IMG/VR virus record: IMGVR_UViG_3300024262_005367
Span: 1 to 23,189 of that record
Reading direction: 5' to 3' (one strand)
DNA length: 23,189 bases
Source: a virus
The position numbers were made by a program, and so were the translations under genes. How positions within the stretch are numbered: the stretch's first letter is position 1; each line of letters starts with the position of its first letter. Below, piece after piece: positions 1-6,652 of this stretch. Below the pieces are notes generated by a model. It ran no database searches. It was not told the origin of the DNA and saw only the letters and a list, made by a program, of their open reading frames with translations.

Positions 1-275
1 ATAAAGATTTAATCGTCACCGGAATAATACCATTTGATGGGGTAAAACCGCAACCTTTAATACCAGTTAAAAAGGCTCAGTCAGAAGATGAAAATACAGT
101 AGGGGGAGGTGCTTTAGGACCAGCTGCCGCTGTCGGTCATAATTCATTAACAAATACAGATTGGTATGCCCCCGGCGATTATCGAATACCTTTAGGTAGA
201 GGTACATACTCTAGAAGAGGTAAGGTTGGATCCAGTAAAAAAAAGCAGCGTAGAAAAGGTAAGAAAAAGAAGTAA
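1..275 (+). CDS. 3' end of unknown protein with very basic C-terminus (partial)
   Basis: The reading frame is open from the left edge (first full codon at 3) to TAA at 273-275, giving about 90 residues. The visible part has a Gly/Ala-rich stretch (GGGALGPAAAVGHN), a segment with NTDWYAPGDYRIPLGRGTY, and a tail dominated by Lys and Arg (KKKQRRKGKKKK). I do not recognise the family. The basic tail would suit contact with DNA or an acidic partner in a virion, but that is inference. The stop codon overlaps the TAAATA box of the next gene, so the two genes abut. The upstream part lies outside the window. Confidence 0.6.
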   Translation, partial: KDLIVTGIIPFDGVKPQPLIPVKKAQSEDENTVGGGALGPAAAVGHNSLTNTDWYAPGDYRIPLGRGTYSRRGKVGSSKKKQRRKGKKKK

Positions 276-278
276 ATA
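273..278 (+). promoter_or_regulatory. T4-type late promoter box, 5 nt before GTG start
   Basis: TAAATA matches the last six bases of the T4 late -10 box TATAAATA. Exactly 5 nt separate it from the GTG at 284. Its TAA is also the stop codon of the upstream gene. No Shine-Dalgarno sequence is present. Confidence 0.6.
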
Positions 279-283
279 CTACC

Positions 284-694
284 GTGGATACAGGACATTG
301 GAAAGTTTATGAAGCAATACCGGATGATGCTTTCGGGTTTATATATGAAATTACAAATTTAATAGATGGTAGAAAGTATATTGGTCGAAAGCAGATGGTT
401 AAGAAGATTAGACGTATGCCTCTCAAGGGTAAAAAGAGAAAACGTATTGATTATATAGAGAGTGACTGGAAAACATACACCGGTTCGAGTGATAGGCTTA
501 ATATTGATATAGCTAGTAACGGTAAAGATCAATTCTTATTTAAAATATTAAAATTCTGCAGAAATAAATATGAATTAGGTTATTTTGAAGCTAAAATGCA
601 GTTTGATAAGGATGTATTGCTGAGTGAAGACTATTATAATGGTATAATCAATTGTAGAATAGGTAAACCACCTAAAAACTTTTTGGAACAGTGA
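284..694 (+). CDS. SegE-like GIY-YIG endonuclease-type protein
   Basis: The 136-aa protein carries a GIY-YIG-type core near the N-terminus: residues about 18-35 read GFIYEITNLIDGRKYIGR, with the Tyr of the first motif, the YIG motif and a following Arg. The middle (ESDWKTYTGSS) and the end (YFEAKMQFDKDVL...YYN) resemble, from memory, the SegE-type GIY-YIG proteins of T4-like phages, including an acidic residue in the EAK segment that could be the metal-binding Glu. Such proteins are usually free-standing homing-type endonucleases. The start is GTG, placed by the TAAATA box 5 nt upstream and by the intact fold. The gene sits among late genes, so it may also act in virion assembly or packaging; function is not proven. 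Confidence 0.75.
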   Translation: MDTGHWKVYEAIPDDAFGFIYEITNLIDGRKYIGRKQMVKKIRRMPLKGKKRKRIDYIESDWKTYTGSSDRLNIDIASNGKDQFLFKILKFCRNKYELGYFEAKMQFDKDVLLSEDYYNGIINCRIGKPPKNFLEQ

Positions 695-700
695 TATAAT
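695..700 (+). promoter_or_regulatory. TATAAT -10 box, 6 nt before GTG start
   Basis: A perfect TATAAT lies immediately after the stop of the GIY-YIG gene, with exactly 6 nt before the GTG at 707. This would put transcription start at or next to the first base of the start codon. I see no good -35 box. Confidence 0.4.
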
Positions 701-706
701 CTATAG

Positions 707-1267
707 GTGAAGTCGTTAGATTTAGAACCATATAATATATCACTTATTAACTGCAATAAAATATTTGCAGATAGTATTAGTGATAATATAGTCGGCGATT
801 TACACCAATTTGAGCTATTAAACGCTAAAATTACTCATACAGATACTAAAAAGCTTTTATTTCACCATATAATATACGGATTTTGCGAGGCTATTTTAAA
901 AAGTAATACAAATACAAAAAAAATACTCTTTTTTAATTATACACAGCTAATTGACTGTTCTATTCTTAAGTTTTTTGATGAGATAGACGTTATTAAAGTT
1001 ATAAAAACTGTTCTCGAGCGTTTAAAGCGGATATTACCTGTAAGAATTTACATGAGCAAGTACAGTTTACTCTATTTTGACCATCTCCTGACTAAAAGAG
1101 ACGGTAGGGGTAGTATGCTTCTTAACGATATTATTAAAAGATTCGAAACAGAATATAAAACCTTTACATTTAGCGATATTAAGAAATTTACCAAAAAGTA
1201 TGACCTGACATTTCTTAATACTGATTACTTTAATAGACTTTCAACTAAACTACTCTTAATTAAATAA
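707..1267 (+). CDS. hypothetical protein
   Basis: The 186-aa product starts with GTG (MKSLDLEPYN). The start is supported by the TATAAT box 6 nt upstream and by the short gap after the previous gene. The protein is rich in Ile, Leu, Lys and Phe, and has no signal peptide or clear membrane segment. The C-terminal half is basic and probably helical (VLERLKRILPVRIYMSKYSL). No family is recognised. Its TAA stop falls inside the next gene's late promoter box. Position in the late block suggests a virion or assembly role only by association. Confidence 0.65.
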   Translation: MKSLDLEPYNISLINCNKIFADSISDNIVGDLHQFELLNAKITHTDTKKLLFHHIIYGFCEAILKSNTNTKKILFFNYTQLIDCSILKFFDEIDVIKVIKTVLERLKRILPVRIYMSKYSLLYFDHLLTKRDGRGSMLLNDIIKRFETEYKTFTFSDIKKFTKKYDLTFLNTDYFNRLSTKLLLIK

Positions 1268-1270
1268 ATA
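1261..1270 (+). promoter_or_regulatory. Late promoter box (overlapping TAAATA pair), 5 nt before ATG
   Basis: TAAATAAATA contains two overlapping TAAATA boxes (1261-1266 and 1265-1270). The second lies exactly 5 nt before the ATG at 1276, the same spacing as six other genes here. Confidence 0.6.
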
Positions 1271-1275
1271 TTACT

Positions 1276-1773
1276 ATGGATAACTTTACAATATTAGCAA
1301 ATAAAATCCTTTCAGAATCAATTCAGAATGAATATATGTCCTTCGATGATATATACAGCCAGCCAGGTGCTACTGATTTAAGAGATGAAAATGGAGTTAG
1401 ACCGCGCAGTGACGCTTTAAATACTTTTAGAAATGTAGTTGAATTTTATGCAGATGGTAGACATGGTAAGATCGTAGGAGATCAATATGTAGCTCCTGAA
1501 GTAAAAAGTTATATAGGTTCAGAAGATCAGGAAAGTGGACCGCAAATTCGTTCATTAGATGGGTTTTTTAGCGACGAAGAGGCTTTACCGGAAGATGCCG
1601 AGTCTAGCTTAACCCCAGAAGATTTAAAGACCATTGAAACTGTTAAAAAATTAGCGAGTGGCGAGGCTAAGGGCGGTATAAATCCGTTTGACAATCCTGA
1701 AAAAAAGATAAAAAAAGCGTACGGTAATATCTTAAACCAAGTATCAGCTAAAATTAATAAAATAAAATTATAA
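1276..1773 (+). CDS. hypothetical protein with capsid-targeting-like N-terminus
   Basis: The 165-aa acidic protein has an N-terminus (MDNFTILANKILSES) that fits the T4 internal-protein pattern: a short hydrophobic/basic helix ending in hydrophobic-x-Glu followed by Ser (LSE|S), the type of site cut by the T4 gp21 prohead protease. The middle (DLRDENGVRPRSDALNTFRNVVEFY) and the acidic stretch DGFFSDEEALPEDAE are not recognised. The C-terminus is Lys-rich (KKIKKAYGNILNQVSAKINKIK). It is followed one base later by another gene with the same N-terminal pattern, and a late promoter box precedes it. An internal head or core protein is plausible but unproven. Confidence 0.65.
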   Translation: MDNFTILANKILSESIQNEYMSFDDIYSQPGATDLRDENGVRPRSDALNTFRNVVEFYADGRHGKIVGDQYVAPEVKSYIGSEDQESGPQIRSLDGFFSDEEALPEDAESSLTPEDLKTIETVKKLASGEAKGGINPFDNPEKKIKKAYGNILNQVSAKINKIKL

Positions 1774-1774
1774 T

Positions 1775-2110
1775 ATGAAATTCTTAAAGAAAATATATGA
1801 TCTCAATTTAATTAATGAAGCTGACGAGCCTCCTCCACCTCCAGGCGCTGAGGCGGTCGCTAGTGTAGAAGATCCTGGCACGGCTCCTACAGAAGAGCCG
1901 ACTGAAGAGGTAGTAACTGAGTTATCCCCGGAGAGTGAGGTAATGTATGTCAGGTTACTCAAAAAGGCTATGGTGATGGATATTGACCCGGAGGATATTG
2001 ATAATATTATTAATATCGGCGATATTAATGAGACTAACGCTAAAGAATTACTCAGTTCTATACTTCAAATAATGAAGTCTTATTCAACTGATATTGACAT
2101 CGAAACATGA
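1775..2110 (+). CDS. small acidic Pro-rich protein with capsid-targeting-like N-terminus
   Basis: The 111-aa protein starts MKFLKKIYDLNLINEAD, a basic/hydrophobic helix ending in I-N-E followed by Ala. This is a very good match to the T4 capsid-targeting sequence and gp21 cleavage site as I know them (hydrophobic-x-Glu, then a small residue). After it comes a poly-Pro tract (PPPPPGAEA), a Thr/Glu-rich linker and a short helical C-terminus (SPESEVMYVRLLKKAMVM...LLSSILQIMKSY). No family is recognised. The gene begins one base after its upstream neighbour and overlaps the next gene in an ATGA (2107-2110), so translation is probably coupled. Confidence 0.65.
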   Translation: MKFLKKIYDLNLINEADEPPPPPGAEAVASVEDPGTAPTEEPTEEVVTELSPESEVMYVRLLKKAMVMDIDPEDIDNIINIGDINETNAKELLSSILQIMKSYSTDIDIET

Positions 2111-3237
2111 GCTGGCGATCATTAGATCAAGTATACTTACAAGAATCTGCTGGTAAATCAGTGGGTAAATTACCTAGACAGCGTGTATTAGGTGAAGAAT
2201 TATATAATGTAAAGTATAAGAAAGAATCTCAACCTGAATATACTGATCTAAATGTTGATAGTGAGCAGTTTGAAAAAGCTTACCGTTACCTCAATACACC
2301 TGGTAGTAGTATTAAAAAAGTAATTGAATCATTACAGCTTTCTGGGTTGACAGCTATTCAAGTTAAAGAGGTTGTCGAAGTTGTATACCGATATGACGAG
2401 CCAGATAAATTCTTTGCTGCATTAGAAAATAAAATGCCTATGGAAGAGTTTTTATCGGCACCGAGTAATAATATAATCGACTTGGTATCGAGTAAGTATG
2501 ATCTAGATAAGGATTTAGTTGGTGATCTATTAATGTTTGCACCGACAACGCAACCAGTTACAGGTAGATGTGAAACTTTTATAATATTATTTGTTGAGGG
2601 TGCACGTAAAGGCAGGGGTGGTGGTGATATAGAGATAGGTAAAACTCAATATGAAATAAAAGGTTCTGGAGCTAGACTAAAAGGTCAGAAGGGATTTGGA
2701 TCTCAGCCAGCTGCTTTACGTACGTTTACTGACGGTTTACAGCAGATAATTACAAAATCCGGGTTACAACTTGATTTTAAAAATTCAGATTTTGATGTTT
2801 TAGTAAGAACAAACGGGTTTATTGATCAGATTGCTAACGAATTAGTAGCAACAGGTAATGTCACAAAACAAGACATAGCTCAATTATATGCTAATGGATT
2901 TGCAGAGCTTTACACGAATGCCGATAATCAAGCAGATTTATTAAGCTGGATCGAGCCAAATTTAGATGAAAATGGTAATATAGGTGATAAGTTTAGAGAT
3001 GCTTATTTCTTATTCGCTGCAAAATACTATGCTGATCAAGAGGATTTTAATTACATTTTATTTATAGGTACAGAGCGAATTCAAAAACCGCGGGATTTTG
3101 GTAAGTTACAATATATATCAGTAGCTGATGTAAAGAATAAATCTACATCTATTTTTAGTAAAGTATTAAAAGGATATCCTAGTGTTAAACCAAACGCTGG
3201 TCCACAAGGATCGTTCTTCTCAGTTAAACCTCGATAA
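2107..3237 (+). CDS. putative PD-(D/E)xK nuclease-like protein, possibly packaged
   Basis: The 376-aa protein starts MSWRSLDQVYLQESAG, with a capsid-targeting-like LQE|S site at residues 11-14. Residues about 165-190 read EGARKGRGGGDIEIG and then YEIKGSGARLKG. D174, E183 and K185 have the spacing of a PD-(D/E)xK nuclease core (Asp, about nine residues, then E-x-K), preceded by a possible helix Glu (E156) and followed by a Gly-rich basic loop. I recall similar segments in proteins of T4-like marine phages but not a proven function. The N-terminal 150 residues are helical and unknown. The ATG overlaps the stop of the upstream gene, and the next gene starts 2 nt after the stop. Nuclease activity is inferred from motif spacing only. 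Confidence 0.6.
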   Translation: MSWRSLDQVYLQESAGKSVGKLPRQRVLGEELYNVKYKKESQPEYTDLNVDSEQFEKAYRYLNTPGSSIKKVIESLQLSGLTAIQVKEVVEVVYRYDEPDKFFAALENKMPMEEFLSAPSNNIIDLVSSKYDLDKDLVGDLLMFAPTTQPVTGRCETFIILFVEGARKGRGGGDIEIGKTQYEIKGSGARLKGQKGFGSQPAALRTFTDGLQQIITKSGLQLDFKNSDFDVLVRTNGFIDQIANELVATGNVTKQDIAQLYANGFAELYTNADNQADLLSWIEPNLDENGNIGDKFRDAYFLFAAKYYADQEDFNYILFIGTERIQKPRDFGKLQYISVADVKNKSTSIFSKVLKGYPSVKPNAGPQGSFFSVKPR

Positions 3238-3239
3238 AA

Positions 3240-5273
3240 ATGAAACCATTTAAACAATATTACAATACTATACGTTTAATAGAAGAGCAAGCAGCTAATA
3301 AACACCTCACTCACTTAGAAGAGCTTATTTTAACAAGAGGGCAGGAAGGTTATGATGTAGCTAAAAGCGTATTAACAAACTTACTTTCACATCTTCAAGG
3401 TAAATCAAAAAATAACATTGGAGTTTCTACTAAATGGGATGGTGCACCTGCTATATTTGTTGGTCGAGTTGATACAAAGGATGGTAAAAATAAGTTTTTT
3501 GTAAATACAAAATCTATTTTTAATAAACAACAACAGAAAAATAACTTTAGTGTCGAAGATATTATTAATCATAACTACCCGGAAGGTCTTGAGCAAAAGC
3601 TTATTGCAGCATTTAATAGTCTTAAAGGTATGAAAATTAAACCTAATTCTATGGTTCAAGGTGATTTGATGTTTACCACTAGTTTAGAGGATTCAAAACA
3701 GGTGATTGACGGTGAAGAGTTTATTGTTTTTAAACCTAATACTATCACTTATGCTGTACTTGCTGATTCAGATTTTGGTAGACAGTTAGCCAATTCAAAC
3801 TTGGGTGTTATTTTTCATACAGGCTACCCTAATATATCTTCCTCATACCATGACGATAATAAAGATGATGAGTTGAGATTCTATATAACAGTAGAAGAAG
3901 GTAGTGGAGATCCTATTGAATATAATGCTCAGCTTAAAAAGTACAATATTGACCCAAAACAAATGGCGAGTGAAGGAGTATGGGTCGATGATGCTAACTT
4001 TACTGATGATACAGGAATTGTTACCTTAACAGAAGACGAAGCAAAACAGGTACGCGATTTAATTAAGACTGCTGATATGCTTAAGGTTAATTATAGTGAT
4101 CTACCGGTAGCAGAGTTAAATATTTACGGTAATACGGAGATTAAGAAGGGGACGTTTTTTGATAACCCTGAAAAATCGTACGATGATTTTTATGATTGGT
4201 ATGTTGAACGTGGTAATACTGCAATTAATAAGGTTACAACAGACAAACGTAAAGGAGAGCTAAAAGTTATATGGGATAAAAAGTTTGAGCAAGTATCTCA
4301 ACGTAAGGTTGACATTATTAACATCTTTAAGATTAGTAAGTTATTTCAACAAGCTAAACAAATTTTTGTTAATAAATACAACAACGCTATTTACACTACA
4401 AAACACTTTATAGATAATGGTGATGGTATATTAAAGACAACATCACCGGAGGGTTATGTAGCTGTTCAGAATGACGGTAACGCTGTTAAGCTTGTTGATA
4501 GATTAGAGTTTAGTGCTGCTAATTTCGGTACCGGTAAGCCAGCTGATGTACCGACTAAAGAAGATCAAGAAAACTATATAACTAACCCACCTACCCGTGG
4601 AGATTTTTACGGTAAAGGTAGATTTACTCCAAGATCCAGCCCGATAATAGGTGAAAAATTTAATGAGTTATATAATAAAATAATTGCTGAAGACATTAAT
4701 GATGCTGAAGTCAGTGATGGTAAACATATTACATTTTGCTTTGGACGATTTAACCCGCCAACATTAGGACATAAAAAGGTATTTCAAACTATGCAAGATG
4801 TTGGTGGTGATATGAAAATATTCACCAGTAAATCGCAAGATAAAAAGAAGAATCCATTAGATTATTCAACGAAGATAAATTTTATTCGTAAAATTCACCC
4901 TGAGTTTGCTGATAAAGTCGTTGAAGATGCAAATTTAAATACTGTTTTAAAGGTTGCTAGTGATTTATATGATCGAGGTTATAAAAATGCTACATTTGTT
5001 GGTGGTAGTGATAGAGTTGATAGTATGGGCAACTTATTAAAAGATTATAACGGCAAAGAAGGTCCTCACGGTTACTATAATTTTGAAACTATAAATACCA
5101 AATCAAGTGGAGAACGCGAAGACGGTGCTGAAGGTGTTGAAGGTATTAGTGGTACCTTAGCAAGACAAGATGCTATAAATGGTGATCTTAAAAGCTTTGC
5201 AGAGCATACAGGAGCAGGTCAATATTCTGAAGACCTTTATAATGCAGTAAGAGTAGGATTAGGAATAGAGTAG
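3240..5273 (+). CDS. ligase-like (KWDG) domain fused to NMNAT-like nucleotidyltransferase
   Basis: The 677-aa protein has at least two domains. The N-terminal part has STKWDGAPAIF (K65-W-D-G68), which looks like motif I (KxDG) of the DNA/RNA ligase and capping nucleotidyltransferase superfamily. FFVNTKS and MVQGDLMF (140-144) then sit where later ligase motifs would be; from memory this resembles the phage family DUF6267. The C-terminal part has FGRFNPPTLGH (about 501-511) and ISGTLAR (636-642), the T/HxGH and ISxTxxR motifs of the cytidylyltransferase/NMNAT superfamily. Such C-terminal domains recur in marine T4-like phages. The N-terminus (MKPFKQYYNTIRLIEEQ) resembles a capsid-targeting sequence with L-I-E/I-E-E sites. 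Substrates are unknown; NMN plus ATP is one candidate. It is the last plus-strand gene of this block and converges on the minus-strand gene at 5287. Confidence 0.75.
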   Translation: MKPFKQYYNTIRLIEEQAANKHLTHLEELILTRGQEGYDVAKSVLTNLLSHLQGKSKNNIGVSTKWDGAPAIFVGRVDTKDGKNKFFVNTKSIFNKQQQKNNFSVEDIINHNYPEGLEQKLIAAFNSLKGMKIKPNSMVQGDLMFTTSLEDSKQVIDGEEFIVFKPNTITYAVLADSDFGRQLANSNLGVIFHTGYPNISSSYHDDNKDDELRFYITVEEGSGDPIEYNAQLKKYNIDPKQMASEGVWVDDANFTDDTGIVTLTEDEAKQVRDLIKTADMLKVNYSDLPVAELNIYGNTEIKKGTFFDNPEKSYDDFYDWYVERGNTAINKVTTDKRKGELKVIWDKKFEQVSQRKVDIINIFKISKLFQQAKQIFVNKYNNAIYTTKHFIDNGDGILKTTSPEGYVAVQNDGNAVKLVDRLEFSAANFGTGKPADVPTKEDQENYITNPPTRGDFYGKGRFTPRSSPIIGEKFNELYNKIIAEDINDAEVSDGKHITFCFGRFNPPTLGHKKVFQTMQDVGGDMKIFTSKSQDKKKNPLDYSTKINFIRKIHPEFADKVVEDANLNTVLKVASDLYDRGYKNATFVGGSDRVDSMGNLLKDYNGKEGPHGYYNFETINTKSSGEREDGAEGVEGISGTLARQDAINGDLKSFAEHTGAGQYSEDLYNAVRVGLGIE

Positions 5274-5286
5274 TTAACTCTTAAGC

Positions 5287-5922
5287 TTAAGCAAATCCGG
5301 TTTTTTTAGCTACTTTATTACCATCAAACTCGTCGACTTCAATATCATCTTCTTCGTCTTCAACGTTAGCATCTAATGCATCGTATTCTAATGCATGATA
5401 TACAGATGAAAGATAATCAGAAGCTTTTGTAATTTTACTTGCTGTCCAACCTTCTAAGCTACCAACATTAGCAAGATGGTTGAATAGTTTTGTAGCGTAT
5501 TCAGCTGCTTTAAGTAATTCAGCTCTTGCCATATCTATCTCACCATCAAAATCGTGATCATCTTCTACTTGACTGATGCATGGTGTTTGACCGCAACCGC
5601 AATTTGATTCTTCAGCATCGTCGCCGGCTTGAATATAAACTTCTTCATCGCTATGTGAACGGCCGCATTCATCTTCTGCATAATTCTCAGCATCTTCAGC
5701 ATTTTTTGTACATTCAGGGCAACCTCCGCATGTGCAACCGTTTTTACCATCTTCACATTCTGAATGATCATGTTCAGGCTTCACTAGAGCAAATACAACC
5801 TTTGCTCCAGTAGATTGTCCTCCAGGTCCTGGAACGTTGATTGATTTACCAATACCGTAACCAAGATTTTCATTTACTTGTTTATATTGCTCAAAAATTA
5901 AATTACTATCAATAGAACCCAT
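5287..5922 (-). CDS. Cys-rich acidic putative virion protein
   Basis: The 211-aa protein has three parts. The N-terminus (SNLIFEQYKQVNENLGYG) has hydrophobic-x-Glu sites (IFE, VNE) but no basic start, so the capsid-targeting match is weaker than in its neighbours. Residues about 50-115 are acidic and Cys-rich (HDHSECEDGKNGCTCGGCPEC, later CGCGQTPC), about ten Cys in all, suggesting metal binding or disulfides. The C-terminal part (ARAELLKAAEYATKLFNHLANV...LEGWTASKITKASDYLSSVYHALEY) is helical and, from memory, resembles a domain of virion proteins in marine T4-like phages. The start is fixed by a perfect TATAAATA box 5 nt upstream. It is divergent from the gene at 5953 and convergent with the one ending at 5273. 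Confidence 0.65.
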   Translation of the reverse strand: MGSIDSNLIFEQYKQVNENLGYGIGKSINVPGPGGQSTGAKVVFALVKPEHDHSECEDGKNGCTCGGCPECTKNAEDAENYAEDECGRSHSDEEVYIQAGDDAEESNCGCGQTPCISQVEDDHDFDGEIDMARAELLKAAEYATKLFNHLANVGSLEGWTASKITKASDYLSSVYHALEYDALDANVEDEEDDIEVDEFDGNKVAKKTGFA

Positions 5923-5927
5923 ATAAT

Positions 5928-5935
5928 TATTTATA
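5928..5935 (-). promoter_or_regulatory. Perfect T4-type late promoter box TATAAATA (minus strand)
   Basis: The reverse complement reads TATAAATA, identical to the T4 late consensus, with exactly 5 nt before the minus-strand ATG at 5922. It forms a divergent pair with the plus-strand box at 5942. Confidence 0.75.
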
Positions 5936-5941
5936 CCAGAC

Positions 5942-5947
5942 TAAATA
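5942..5947 (+). promoter_or_regulatory. Late promoter box CTAAATA, 5 nt before ATG
   Basis: TAAATA (preceded by C) ends 5 nt before the ATG at 5953. Only 6 bp separate it from the divergent box at 5928-5935, so two late complexes would be close neighbours. Confidence 0.6.
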
Positions 5948-5952
5948 ATTTT

Positions 5953-6363
5953 ATGAACTTTAATAAATTATATGAATCATTAATGGAATCCATACAAGAG
6001 GAAGCAAAAAAGTGCTGGGATGGGTATAAAAAAGTACCAGGTATTGCGCGTAGTAAACAAGGTTCATGTAAGAAGAAAATCCCAGAAGAAGATGCAGAAT
6101 ATCAAGGTAGGAAGGTAACTCTTAACAAGCCTACCAGGGGAGATGTTAAGAAGTTTAAGGTATATGTAAAGAACCCTAAAACAGGTAACGTTAAGAAGGT
6201 AAATTTTGGACATGGAGGTACATCTGCTAAGAGTAGAGGTGAGAAGACGATGAAGATTCGTAAGAGTAATCCAAAAGCTCGTAAATCTTTTAGAGCTAGA
6301 CATAAATGCGATCAAAAGAAAGATAAAACCACCGCGTCATATTGGAGTTGCAAGAAATGGTGA
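5953..6363 (+). CDS. small basic phage protein with RARHKCD...YWSCKKW C-terminus
   Basis: The 136-aa protein is strongly basic. Its C-terminal segment, with KSFRARHKCDQKKDKTT then ASYWSCKKW, is one I recognise as recurring in tailed-phage and some large-virus proteins (I associate it with DUF5872, from memory). The central part KKFKVYVKNPKTGNVKKVNFG is typical of the same proteins. Conserved Cys and His residues (CWDGYKKVPG, KQGSCKKK, RHKCD, WSCKKW) could bind a metal. The N-terminus (MNFNKLYESLMESIQEEA) has LYE|S and LME|S sites like a capsid-targeting sequence. Function is unknown; a DNA-binding virion protein would fit its charge. The start follows a late box with 5-nt spacing. Confidence 0.75.
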   Translation: MNFNKLYESLMESIQEEAKKCWDGYKKVPGIARSKQGSCKKKIPEEDAEYQGRKVTLNKPTRGDVKKFKVYVKNPKTGNVKKVNFGHGGTSAKSRGEKTMKIRKSNPKARKSFRARHKCDQKKDKTTASYWSCKKW

Positions 6364-6411
6364 CAGACTTGGTAAAAGCTGTAAAACATGGTAGTATTTA
6401 TTGCCTTCGAG

Positions 6412-6419
6412 CATAAATA
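6412..6419 (+). promoter_or_regulatory. Late promoter box CATAAATA, 5 nt before ATG
   Basis: CATAAATA ends exactly 5 nt before the ATG at 6425. It supports 6425 rather than an upstream TTG (6401) as the start of the small GIY-YIG gene. Confidence 0.65.
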
Positions 6420-6424
6420 CTTAT

Positions 6425-6595
6425 ATGCTTATTTATAAACTAACCAATCTAACTAACGGTAAGCTATATATCGGTCAAACCATTAAAACGTGGGAGAAGC
6501 GTAAGGTTGCGTATAACGCTGCCATAAAGAGTAAAAACAATCAGCGTATAGTTAATGCGCTTCGTAAGTATGGTTGGGAAGAAGTGTCACGATAA
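6425..6595 (+). pseudogene. truncated GIY-YIG endonuclease remnant
   Basis: The ATG at 6425 gives a 56-aa product that begins directly with a GIY-YIG core (MLIYKLTNLTNGKLYIGQT), then the helix that usually carries the catalytic Arg (KTWEKRKVAYNAAI) and NALRKYGWEEVSR. It stops there. Typical homing GIY-YIG proteins continue with the metal-binding Glu and a DNA-binding region, which I cannot find in any frame of the 57 bp before the next gene. It is therefore probably a 3'-truncated homing gene. It still has a good late promoter box, so a short protein may be made. It is only distantly similar to the GIY-YIG gene at 284 (ITNL/LTNL, G-K-YIG). Confidence 0.65.
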
Positions 6596-6639
6596 AAAGA
6601 TGTAAATTACTATAATAAGATTAAAAAATAGTTTTACTA

Positions 6640-6647
6640 CATAAATA
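6640..6647 (+). promoter_or_regulatory. Late promoter box CATAAATA, 5 nt before ATG
   Basis: CATAAATA ends 5 nt before the ATG at 6653. The region upstream is A/T only and has no Shine-Dalgarno site. Confidence 0.65.
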
Positions 6648-6652
6648 CAAAT

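Noticed and set aside
1768-1962. Minus-strand ORF of 64 aa rich in Gly, Ser and Val
   Set aside because: It is the antisense of the Pro/Glu-rich coding region at 1775-2110; it has no promoter and no motif.
5279-5291. CTTAAGCTTAAG palindrome between convergent genes as a terminator
   Set aside because: It has no loop, weak pairing and no T tract, and it overlaps the minus-strand stop codon.
5565-5813. Two alternative ORFs on both strands inside the Cys-rich gene
   Set aside because: The long minus-strand frame has a perfect late promoter and recognisable virion-type C-terminus. The others are out-of-frame readings of it.
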